Below, piece after piece: positions 22,486-39,463 of a DNA stretch of 64,000 nt. Location: assembly GCA_031213475.1 (NCBI GenBank), contig JARUPZ010000006.1:4646045-4710044 (forward strand), read 5' to 3'. Both the position numbers and the translations under genes were made by a program. The notes beneath the pieces are model-generated. The model was not told the origin of the DNA. It worked only from the letters and a program-made list of their open reading frames with translations, and made no database searches. Origin of the DNA: Nereocystis luetkeana. Lineage: Eukaryota; Sar; Phaeophyceae; Laminariales; Laminariaceae. Numbering within the stretch: the first letter of the stretch is position 1; each line of letters starts with the position of its first letter.

Positions 22486-22825
22486 CGGTCGCCCCGGTGG
22501 TTCAAGTGGTTAACCTCGAATTCTACTTGTGTTTGAGTCCTGGGTTCGAGCCCCAGATGGGTCGGACATTTGACTTTATTTGCAAAAATTAAAATCAAAA
22601 GGATTCAATTGTTGAGAGCGCCTTGCAGCGTGGGTAGGCACAATTCGATGCGAGTCGACGAGGGAAGAAAAGGCTGAAATCTTCTCGCGATAAAAATGAA
22701 GGCACGTATCATAGCGGGAAGGGGGTAGAAGAGCCTGCTATGTGACCCCGGATCTAGGTTACGAGTTGGAAGGAGAGAGAGAAGAAGATGTGCGAAGATA
22801 ATAAGTGGGATGAGCAAAAAAAAAT
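22486..22825 (+). mobile_element. tRNA-derived SINE, copy 1
   Basis: The head (22486-22565) has an A-box-like GGTGGTTCAAGTGG and a B-box GGGTTCGAGCC at the spacing of a tRNA gene. A unique body of about 240 bases follows and the element ends in an A-run (22816-22824). The same body occurs inverted at 36270-36612, with a 22-base poly(T), and partly at 41270-41557. Pol III promoter boxes, a body and a poly(A) tail together define a SINE. Confidence 0.88.
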
Positions 22826-23136
22826 AACTTGTGTGGCGTAAATTCTGTCAATCAACGTTTCCACGTGTCTCGATTGTTTTGCAATAATTCGTACGTTTAG
22901 TGTCCGTGCAAACTACTAATAGATTCGGCACTTCCGGTCGGTGTACAGCGCCCAAGAGCGGGGCGCGTTTGAGCTATGTGTGAAGAGCACTTGTGGTTTG
23001 TATATTTTGGGGGGCTATGGAAGCAAGGAGCGACGAGGACTGCTTTCGCGAGAAAAAAAATCAAGAAGGATTGGCGAGCGCTACTCTCTACATTGCTGTA
23101 CACTTGAAACCGTTAAGGGGTATCAATAGACTTTAG
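22826..23136. other. Intergenic, no gene seen
   Basis: No supported feature between the SINE and the satellite array. Confidence 0.4.
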
Positions 23137-24412
23137 TTCAACAACAGTAATGACGAGCGGGCGCAGCATGATACAGAAGAGTGTAGCGGCTTAGTATCGC
23201 TCAGACACATACATAAGTAAGTTGTCGAGTCTTTCTTGACCCAAAACTAGCACTTTCCTCATCTGACTGGCTCCGACAACGGAGTAGCGCTAGGCTCTTC
23301 TCGTTGGTCCACCCAAAATGTACCCGTTACAAAAAACGGACATTTGAATAGGTTGTCCAACGGATACCATGTGAATACTCATCATGACAAACGGGCGCAA
23401 AACGACACGGAAGAGTGTGCCGGCGTGCTGTAGCTCATCAGACACAGCACGTAGCAGTCAGCTGTCGATTTTCCCTCGACCACTATTAAAACCAGCCTCC
23501 ATATCTGACTAGCTCAGCAAACGTCTTGGCGGGGATTTTCTGTTTGGTTCGCCCACCGATATCTACCACCCACCCGTTTAAAAAAACGGATATTTGAAGA
23601 TCTTACCCAACGAGTATCATATGGATACCCTGAATGACCAACGGACGCAGAATGGTCAGGAAGAGTGTTTAAGCTTGCCGGAGCTCAGACACATCACGAA
23701 GAAGCTATTGGTTGATCTGTCGTCGAACAATAATAACACGGGACAACGCTGGTTTACCCATAGGTATATTTAAGTCACCCTTTAAAAGAAGCATATATCT
23801 GAAGATCTTGCAACGAGCATCGCATGGATACCCGTAATAATGATGAGCGGCCTCAGTACGTATGATAACGGAAGTGTTTGCCGGCTTGCTGCAGCCCAGA
23901 CAGAGCGCGGATAGGTCAGCAATTTGATTCCTGCTCGACAAATAAGAGCACATTTACATGTCTGCCTATGGGTCCGACCTCGATGACGCTGATAGGCTCG
24001 TTTCGTTGGTGCACCCACAAGTATTTTTAAACCACCCGTTACAAAAAGCGAGTATTTGAAGATCTTGCCGTGTCCTACTAAAGATACGCGTAACGACGAA
24101 CGGGTGCATCATGATACAGAAGAGTTTGCTGTTTTGCTGTAGCTCAGACACAGCGCGAAGAAGCCTGTTGTTGATGTCTCCTCTGCACACCACCTTCAAT
24201 GTCTGACGGATTCGCGCAACGCTGGCATTGGGCTGTTATTGCCGTTGGCTCACCCACGGGTATCTTTAAAAACCCGGTAAAGAATGCGGATATTTGAAGT
24301 TCTTACCACGGGTGTTATATATACATGGGTACTCGTAGTGACGACAGGCGCAACATGATACGGAAAGGTGCACAGGCTTGCTGCCGCTCAGATATAGCTC
24401 GCAGAAGCCTTG
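23137..24412 (+). repeat. Satellite-like array, five to six units of 205-253 bp
   Basis: The landmark AATGACGAACGGGCGCA (with changes) recurs near 23147, 23382, 23633, 23838, 24091 and 24337. Each time it is followed by GGAAGAGTGT.CCGGC.TGCT, a TAGCTCAGACACA block, a G.TCACCCAC block and AAACGGATATTTGAAGATCTT. Units differ by perhaps a fifth of positions, so the array is old and not homogenised. No coding capacity is seen. Confidence 0.88.
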
Positions 24413-24419
24413 TCTGATG

Positions 24420-24530
24420 ACAACACGCTGCTTTCGGACAACTCGGCGTTCTGGGCCAGCGGCGATCTCTGAGCTCAGCAACCCGGCGAGTATCGTTGCC
24501 TCCGGAGGTGACCTCGGCCTTTCCAACTCT
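24420..24530 (+). pseudogene. Broken fragment of the beta-helix protein family
   Basis: Translation gives TLLSDNSAFWASGDL then a stop. After a frame change LSNPASIVASGGDLGLSNS follows. The intact gene at 14364-15450 has TVLSERSAFWASRDPENPAV LVAAGGQLDIPSS at its end. The DNA shares GGCGTTCTGGGCCAGC. The fragment begins where the satellite array ends and covers only the C-terminal repeat, with one frameshift. It is a pseudogene or capture product, not a working gene. Confidence 0.75.
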
Positions 24531-25601
24531 ACGACGACAACGATACATCTGAGCGCCGCACGATTTTGCTTTAGGAAAACTAGAGACGTGCCGATAAACC
24601 GTGGGGCTTTGATGTCGGATTCGCTCGCCTTTTTTCGACGGTCCCGCGTCTCTCACGCGCGGAGGGCTCTTTGTCTGTCTTCTTTCGTACATCCTTTGGT
24701 GGGACCCGTGCGTAACGCCCTAAACCCAAAATGGCACGTCACATATGCTACGGCAGAGGTGCACCCTTTTCGTTCTGAGGCTCCTTCCTCAATCGAGAAT
24801 TGCCAATACCGAATTAGGGGCGCCTTCATAGCAACAGAAAGACCTGGTCGAGAGCCCGTCCGTAGAGCATAATGTTCGACTTTCTTAGCTTTTCTTCAGC
24901 AAAGCACCCCCCCCCATTATTACAAGTTTTTAGTCGAGAAAAGTGAGCGCTGAAAAACGATCGCGCGTTCCCCGCACGACCTCAAACGCTCTTCACGCTG
25001 AAAAAATCGCGACCGACGCATGCCACGGTAGAGTGGCAAGGATCCCATTACCGACGGGGCTCCGCTCCTCGACCGACGGGCACGCTACTACGATGTATGG
25101 GTGAGCGAGAACCTCTTTTTGCTGGGGCTGCTCACCTGAATACGTGGCTCTGCTGCCGTAGACTTGACCCGTGACCTGACTTTGTTAAAAAAAAAAACAT
25201 GTTCTACTGCTATATACACTTGACCCGTGACCTGACTCTGTGAAAAAAAAAAAAATGAGCATGTAAAACCCGAGATGGTCTATATAGACGGATGCACAGC
25301 GAGCAGACGTCAAAACCCCAAAGGGCGTTTCGACGATGTGGGGTAGTTTATCCGTCAACCCCTGTTAGGACTGCACGCACTCTCGTTGTGGGGACCCCCC
25401 CAACACCTGGAATTGGATTTGGATTTACGTTTCTGTACACCAGTGCAGCAACTGAAAGGGTTAAGAAGCCGCGCAGTACAGAAATGTTTTTAGCCGAAAA
25501 AAAATAATCTATGTACCCCTTTCGTACGTTGCAGGCGTCTGAAAAAAAACGGTACCCGATCCAAGGTCCCAACGAGTAGGGTGGACCGTAACTGGACCCA
25601 A
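24531..25601. other. Intergenic; short duplication at 25155-25258
   Basis: No supported gene. Two units of about 60 bp, each with CTTGACCCGTGACCTGACT and an A-run of 11-13, lie at 25155-25258. Confidence 0.45.
25155..25258 (+). repeat. Tandem duplication of about 60 bp with A-run
   Basis: CTTGACCCGTGACCTGACTT followed by TGT and an A-run is repeated once. The copies differ at a few bases. Confidence 0.75.
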
Positions 25602-25828
25602 GAGAGGTTCCGAAAAAAATCAAGGCTCCTCCCTTAAGGAGCTCCAAACCTCAGCCGAAAACTGATTCCAGCCAGAATCAGATTGCATCCCGAAAATCCC
25701 ATGGCCCAAGTATACAAAAACATCATTTTTCGAAACAAGATTGGCAATACGACGATTTTGGGTTAAGGAGCCCCGTTGTTCAGAAAACATTTCAGCGAAA
25801 GTGTGCTACCTCTATCGTAGAACGCGTC
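25602..25828. mobile_element. MITE-B copy 3, left end lost
   Basis: The interior from GGCTCCTCCCTTAAGGAGCT and the right end CCTCTATCGTAGAACGCGTC are intact. The left terminal repeat is replaced by unrelated sequence. Confidence 0.85.
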
Positions 25829-26820
25829 CCAAGCCCGGCGGGAAGGCCTCATAGTCTAGGTTTTTGTTGGTGGGCGAGCTCGCGCGAGTCCCACACTACG
25901 CGGAGGGAATGACTCTCCCGGGTGGCTATCTCCACCGCACCTGCCCCTCTCGGGGGTCGGGTCGGGTCAACGTGCCCAAGCGCCAGTCGCAGCAGCAGCC
26001 TGCTCTGCTATTGCAACGGGAGCAATGTGTTAAATTGAAACACGACACGCAATCTGAACGTAATCTGAACGTGGAAGTGTGGTGAGCTCAAGCTTTATCT
26101 TTACCAATCCGCCGGAGGATGAAGAGTAGAACATCATTAGCTGCTAGGCCCAACATGCGTTTCTTGTTCAGTACCTTGTTCACGGGATATGGTTGAGTCG
26201 GGTGTAGTTAAAAGGGGGTTTTTTCCATTTCATCTTTGAAAAAAAAAAAAAAAAAAAGTAGGGGGATGAGGGAAAAAAAAAAAAAGCTCTCCCAATGTGA
26301 GGAAGGTCCCTCCCAAGAAAAAACAACACAAAACAATAGAGGGAAACCCTACACAGTATAGCATGCATCGACTATTAATAAAACAGTCGATAACTCTTTG
26401 AACGTGGCACGCTCTGCCTCTCCATCCGTCGAAGCGTGTGCCTTCGGCCATCACCTGCAAGCCTCAAACGCGACGTCACGCGACAGCAGAGCGACAGTAA
26501 CGAAGACGAACCGCCAGCAACACAAAACGCCAGAATATTTACTTATTTTTTCAAAACACCTCTCGGAACGAATCCGGAATCAAAACGGCAAAACAGCTGC
26601 ATCTTCCTCTGGAGAAAAAAAAAAAAAAAAACTATCTGCCGCATCCCCGACAAAGGTTACCGAAGCAGCAACACGTCCACCCACCCACTCAGCAACCAGT
26701 CCAACCCAACCCAACCCAACCATAAAAAAAAAACGCAAAAGGCTGCTGCTGGCGAACAGTTCCCGAGATCAACACCCACGGCTGGCTGCAGGCAGGCAGC
26801 AAGTTTAAGAGCGAACACGC
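25829..26820. other. 3' flank of NAA40, no other gene seen
   Basis: No supported gene. A-runs lie at 26238-26256, 26274-26285 and 26613-26630. The NAA40 polyadenylation site must lie in or left of the MITE-A at 26821 but cannot be placed. Confidence 0.4.
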
Positions 26821-26926
26821 TATTACGGGGGACCATAGTTAACAGGACCAAATATTGTTAGTAAAAATGGATAAACATATATGTTTTTATGTGTACCATA
26901 GGTCCTGTTAACTATGGTCCCCCGTA

Positions 26927-26929
<3 letters not shown>
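26821..26929. mobile_element. MITE-A copy at the NAA40 stop codon
   Basis: A complete copy of the GTTAACAGG subfamily. The left end is TATTACGGGGGACCATAGTT and the right end is ACTATGGTCCCCCGTACTA. Other copies end CGTAATA; here the end reads CGTACTA, which on the minus strand gives TAG, the stop codon of NAA40 (26929-26927). Confidence 0.92.
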
Positions 26930-34497
<7,568 letters not shown>

Positions 34498-34662
34498 CTC
34501 TTTCACAATTTACTACGCGTAAACGCAACCGATAGATCACACGGGCAGATTAGAGTCGCCGACAAAAACGCAGGGCACGGCGAAAAACAGCAGAATAGTA
34601 TGACCACGCACGAGTTTTGCTGTTACATACGTAGTACTTCGAAGTATGAGCGAAGTATGTTG

Positions 34663-34873
34663 TTAACCCTATTAGAACCGCAGCCCCGTTTTGAGGCGAA
34701 AAAAACTACTCAAGAATTTGACCCGTCTGTTCCCGAAGTGTTTCGGGGGAACAAACTATTTAGGGCTTGACTGGTCTGTTCCCAAAACGGGAATGCAGTT
34801 TTCCCCGAAAGGTTCACTGGACTGCAGTCCCGTCCGTGGGGACAAGCTGCTCAAAAGTCTACGTAGTTTGTCC
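34663..34873. mobile_element. MITE-C cluster, rearranged
   Basis: CCCTATTAGAACCGCAGCCC at the left, then three further arms (TGTTCCCAAAACGGGAATGC, CTGGACTGCAGTCCCG and GTTTGTCC). It looks like two overlapping or recombined MITE-C copies in the upstream region of NAA40. Confidence 0.7.
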
Positions 34874-36269
34874 ACTTGAAGAAAAAAAAAAAAAACGTGT
34901 CTCTCAAAAGCGTGGGTGGTACGTATGATAGCAAACTGCAAAAAAAAAAAAAAAAAAAAAGTGCGAAGCAGCATGATACCAGCCTTGATGCAGGAGCTCA
35001 AGCGAAGCAGTGGATGAAACCCGGGCGGGCGCAAGCGAAACAGCAGCATCGTACGAACAGTAGGTAGCGTTCGTTGGCAAGAGGAGTTTGAGTGAGTGAA
35101 AAAGGGGGGGGGGATCTCTCCCGAGGCAGGTTGTGAACAATTTGAAATCATCAGCTAGCTATTCGTCTATTAATAGTTAAAAATACGACACACCCTTCAT
35201 GGGATGACGAAGGGTGACAACAACAAAAAATGGAAGGGGCAACAAAAAAATCATGAGCGAGACTGCAGCCGGCGTAAACGATCGACCGCAAGCAGCAGCG
35301 GCTGGCTGTCTGGCTGGCTGGTCGGCCGATGTTCGGGCTTGCAAAATCCACATGCCTGAAGACCAGGTCCCTCTTTCCTAACCCAGACCTTTCAAGGTAG
35401 ATCCCTGGATTATACTACCTGTAACACACGGGTTGACAGAATAACCCCCCCTCCCTGCGACGGATTTCCCAGCCGATTTTTTCCCCAAAACATGCCTTGA
35501 GGGGGGGAACACCCATCGAAAGCGATGGCCTTTGAAAATATCTCGTCGACGCCTTTTCCATAGGCGCACGAATCGCTCGGCTTTTGCCTACAACACGTAC
35601 TCTTCCGGGTTGACGAAAACGCAAAAAGCTTGGGGCAATCGCCCGAGGAGAGGTGCGGTTATCCCGTCACACGTGTTAAAAATGCGGTGTTGTATGTTAC
35701 ATCATATCACACGTTTGGCACGTACGGTGTTATTTTTTTTATCACCACCCGTGTGATGGTGCGGTATAAGAACACCAGGGTCACTTCTTGGGAGACGCTA
35801 AGCACTGTGGATTGAGGATTAAGAAAGCGTGCTCCTCGGCGAGCTCTATAAACACTGCTGATAAATCTTACCCGAGGTATTTATGACACCATTTTATACC
35901 TGGTGTCAAATAGTCTATCTCAAGGCCGCGCGAGGTTGGTATCACAGTAAGGCTTCAATCAATTCAACCACTGCTCACGATATGTGTAACTATGTCGTTT
36001 TTATGTTTCTTCTTGGCGACTTCAACGCTTGTACGACCTCGGTGTTCTGCATTTTGCTGCTGTAGTACCCCCCCCCATCCGTTTCTAGCCGGCCTAGTAC
36101 GTACGAGTCAGGTCCCCACCGAAACCCGCCAGCCTGCGAGAAAGACGGAGGCCACGCTCGCCTCGCATTGAAGGCGGTAATGCCCCGTGTAGAAGGCAGA
36201 CATGTTACGTTTAACTACACACACGGAACAGATGACGATCCAAGGCAGTGCAGTCGTAGATCATGAACA
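34874..36269. other. Intergenic between the divergent NAA40 and CPSF1 genes
   Basis: No supported gene. A-runs lie at 34881-34894 and 34940-34959. No promoter motif for either gene can be assigned. Confidence 0.4.
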
Positions 36270-36612
36270 TTTTTTTTTTTTTTTTTTTTTTCCATCCCAC
36301 TCATTATCTTCGCACATCTTCTTCTTTCTCTCCTTCCAACTCGTAACTCAGATCCGGGGCCACATAGCAGGCTCTTCTCCCCCCTTCCCGCTACGGTACG
36401 TGCCTTCATTTTTTATCGCGAGAAGATTTCAGCCTTTTCTTCCCTCGTCGACTCGCATCGAATTGTGCCTACCCACGCTGCAAGGCGCTCTCAACAATTG
36501 AATCCCTTTTTTTATTTTTGCAAATAAAGTCAAAGTCCGACCCTCCTAGGGCTCGAACCCAGGACTCAAACAAGTAGAATTCGAGGTTAACCACTTGAAC
36601 CACCGGGGCGAC
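36270..36612 (-). mobile_element. tRNA-derived SINE, copy 2
   Basis: The minus strand begins GTCGCCCCGGTGGTTCAAGT, has GGGTTCGAGCCC as B box, shares the body of copy 1 (GCGAGTCGACGAGGGAAGAA, GATGTGCGAAGATAAT) and ends in 22 A residues (T-run 36270-36291). It is the youngest-looking of the three copies. Confidence 0.9.
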
Positions 36613-36798
36613 ATATATATATACCTCGTGCGCCACAGCAGCAGTGCATTTTGCCGCTACGTATGGAATGTCGTGCAGGGTGAAGAGCTGTTGTACTACA
36701 CAGGTCCCACCCTGCGAATGTGTGCGCGAGAGCCGTGGGCGTACGGACCCCATCACGCACCAAGATGTTGGTCTAGATGGTGTCGTGCAGATGTATTT

Positions 36799-36957
36799 AT
36801 CACGAGGGGCCATAAAGTGAACAGGACCAAATATCGCTGACGTAGGAAAAACAAGAAAATACATGGTTTTTGTGTACTGGTATACCGTAGGTCCTATTTA
36901 CTACCAGTATGGTCCCCCGTAATGCGTAGGTCCTATTTACTATGGTCCCCCGTAATG
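36799..36957. mobile_element. MITE-A copy with a duplicated right end
   Basis: A diverged AGTGAACAGG-type copy runs to CCCCCGTAAT at 36922. Then GCGTAGGTCCTATTTACTAT and a second GGTCCCCCGTAAT end follow at 36924-36957. An extra CCAGTA lies inside the first right end. Confidence 0.8.
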
Positions 36958-38297
36958 CTATACCCGTACGTATAACACGTGTGATAAGGATATCACTACT
37001 GCTGTAGTACAACAACGTGTGATGAAGGCAACACCCCATGTGTGGCACGGGTGATGAGAGTAACAGCCGTGAACTCTGTACCAGAGATGAATTTATCTAC
37101 AGTTAGTACCTGGTACCAGTGGTAGTAATTATCGATGGGTCAGCTGTTGGCTTTCTCTGCCTCGCAGTCAGCGTCTGTGACGAGATATTTTGTCGCCTCT
37201 CTACGTACGGCTTCGTACAGGATGAAGAATAAGCACTCGCATCGTGCGGACAATGGGTGTGCTCCATATGGGGTGACATCGGGTATGTGGGTAAAACGAT
37301 GTAACGTGGAGACAGGACAGCCCGCAGCACACAGCACAGCCGGGCCGCCCTACAGCAGCAGTACGTTGGCTTCATGTCTCGGTATGAGTTTGGAGTTTTG
37401 AATTTTGAGACAGTTTGCGTTTACGTATAACCAGTACCTGCCTTATACGAGGGTGAATCAATTCCAACTCTACCCCTCAAGTATGAGGGCAATCGCGGTC
37501 TGTTTCAAACGCACACCGGGCGTACAAGGATCAACTGCGCCCTGCAGCGGTGCACCTGCTTATCATGAGATTGACGGTACTGCTGCTGACTTTACACTGC
37601 TGTACAGCTCCATACATAACTCGTTTGGGGTGGTTTGCGGCCACAAACATTCGAAAATGAGGTACAAATTCAAAAAAACGCAAAAAACAAACAGTACATA
37701 CCGAAATAGTACCACTCGTGTGACGCTTGTATCGAACCTCCCCAGCGACCCCACGAAGAAGACAGATAGCTTGCCTCTTGTGCTACGCGTGTCGCCTCTC
37801 AGTTTTAGGTGTGAAGCAAGCACCTAGGACACAAGGCTGTTACGTTTTGAAACACAAACCCCAAGTAGGGAGTTCCATATAATGCGGAGGCCTCCTGTAT
37901 GAGGAACAAATCGCTATCTCAATGAGACAGGGCGAGCGTGCAACTCACAGCCACGTGCGAGCTGCCGGCCACAACTTGTGTCACAGGCACGGAAGACGCA
38001 TTCTCCGTAGGCAGTGTTTTGGCCGTTGCTTGCTGTAGGGGAGGCATGTGGAAAGAGACGGTGTAGTACTGACGAGAGGCCAGAGCAAACACCACAACTG
38101 ACTACCGTTGATCGCTCGAGGTAGCAGAGTTGCAGACAGCAGCAGGTAGAAGAGACAGACGCAGCAGCGGCGGCGGCGGCAGCAGCGGCAACAACAGCGG
38201 CAGGTGCAGTCGAGACCCGAAAAAGAGCCACGAGTATACACCAACCGCCCGTCCCTCGCAAGAACTAGCCGGACAATAGAGAGAAATCAACGCCGAC
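36958..38297. other. Upstream region and probable 5' UTR of CPSF1
   Basis: No gene is supported on either strand. The last 150 bases are rich in CAG/CGG triplets (38130-38200) with GACATGACC at the start codon. This part is probably transcribed leader. Confidence 0.45.
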
Positions 38298-38513
38298 ATG
38301 ACCTCAACCGCAATCTACACATGCTACAGGCAGCTTCACCCACCCACGGGCGTGGACCACGCCGTCTTCGGCAGCGTCACCGCTGCCGGATCGCACGACC
38401 TCGTCGTCGCGAAGGCGTCCATTCTCGAGCTCTACCGCGTGCACCGCGTCGGTGCCGCCAACGACCCAACGGGAGCAGCGGCAGCGGCAGGAGGAGGAAG
38501 AAGAAACAGCGCA

Positions 38514-38553
<40 letters not shown>

Positions 38554-39463
38554 CCAGAAGCGGGACCGGCCTAGGTAACGACAACGACGACGACGATGAT
38601 GAGAGCTCCTTCTTCCTCGAGTTGGCGGGCACCTTCCCTATCGCTGGAAACATCACCTCCCTCGCCATCATCCCCGTCGTGGGGGACGTCACCCCCACCC
38701 ACGACGAAAACGCCTCCACCGACACCTCCGCCTCCGACGAAGACGACGACGCAGCCGCAGCCGAGGCGGCTCGGCGGCGGCGGCAGCGCCAGCAGCAGCA
38801 GCGGCGCCGGCAGCGGCAGCAGGAGCAGCACATCCTCGTGGTCTCGTTCGGCCCGGCCAAGATGGCCCTCGTTGCGTACGACTCCCTCCTCGGCAGGTTG
38901 GGCACCCTCTCTATCCACAACTTCGACGCGGAGGCCATCGGCCCCGGCGCCGGTGGCATCGAGTCCGGGTACGGCCTGGCTTCCGCCCTCAAGGACCGCC
39001 CGGCAACGGTCTCCGCCAGTGACCCGTCGGGCCGCTGCCTCGCCGCCGTCGTCGCCGGCTGCCAGCTGGTCGTGCTGCCCACCCGGAGGCACGTGTCCCC
39101 GTCGGTGTTTGTTAGCGAGGAGGCACGGCGGCGCGCGCAGCAGCTCCGGCGGCGGCGGCGGCGGATGAGGGAACTTCGGAGAAGAGGAGCGGAGGGAGCA
39201 GGGCTGTCGCCCTCGTCGAGCGAGGAGACCGCCGGGGATGGCGTCGGGTACCCGGCGGCGGAGGCCGCGAGCGCTAACGGTAACGCCGGTGATGCCGGTG
39301 AAAGTCGAGGGGGTGGCGAGGGAGGGAGGGAGGGGGTCTCGGACGCCGCAGGCGGGGGGGGTGGGGACGGGTCGCCCGCGAACGGTGGATCAACGGATGG
39401 GGGGGCGCGCCTGGCGGTTCTGAAACCGTTCACGATAAATCTCGAGGAGGCCGGCTTCACTGG
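38298..39463 (+). CDS. CPSF1: CPSF1 exon 1
   Basis: Begins MTSTAIYTCYRQLHPPTGVD; the ATG is in a GCCGACATGA context. It codes the first propeller strands (HDLVVAKASILELYRV, FLELAGTFPIAGNITSLAI, GRCLAAVVAGCQLVVLPTRR) separated by Ala/Gln/Arg runs. It ends AVLKPFTINLEEAGFTG in phase 2 before GTGAGG. Confidence 0.95.

Noticed and set aside
22486..22565. Functional tRNA gene
   Set aside because: A and B boxes are good, but the sequence continues into a repeated body with a poly(A) tail and recurs elsewhere, so it is a SINE head.
23137..24412. CRISPR-like array
   Set aside because: Units are over 200 bp and diverged without unique spacers, and the genome is eukaryotic.
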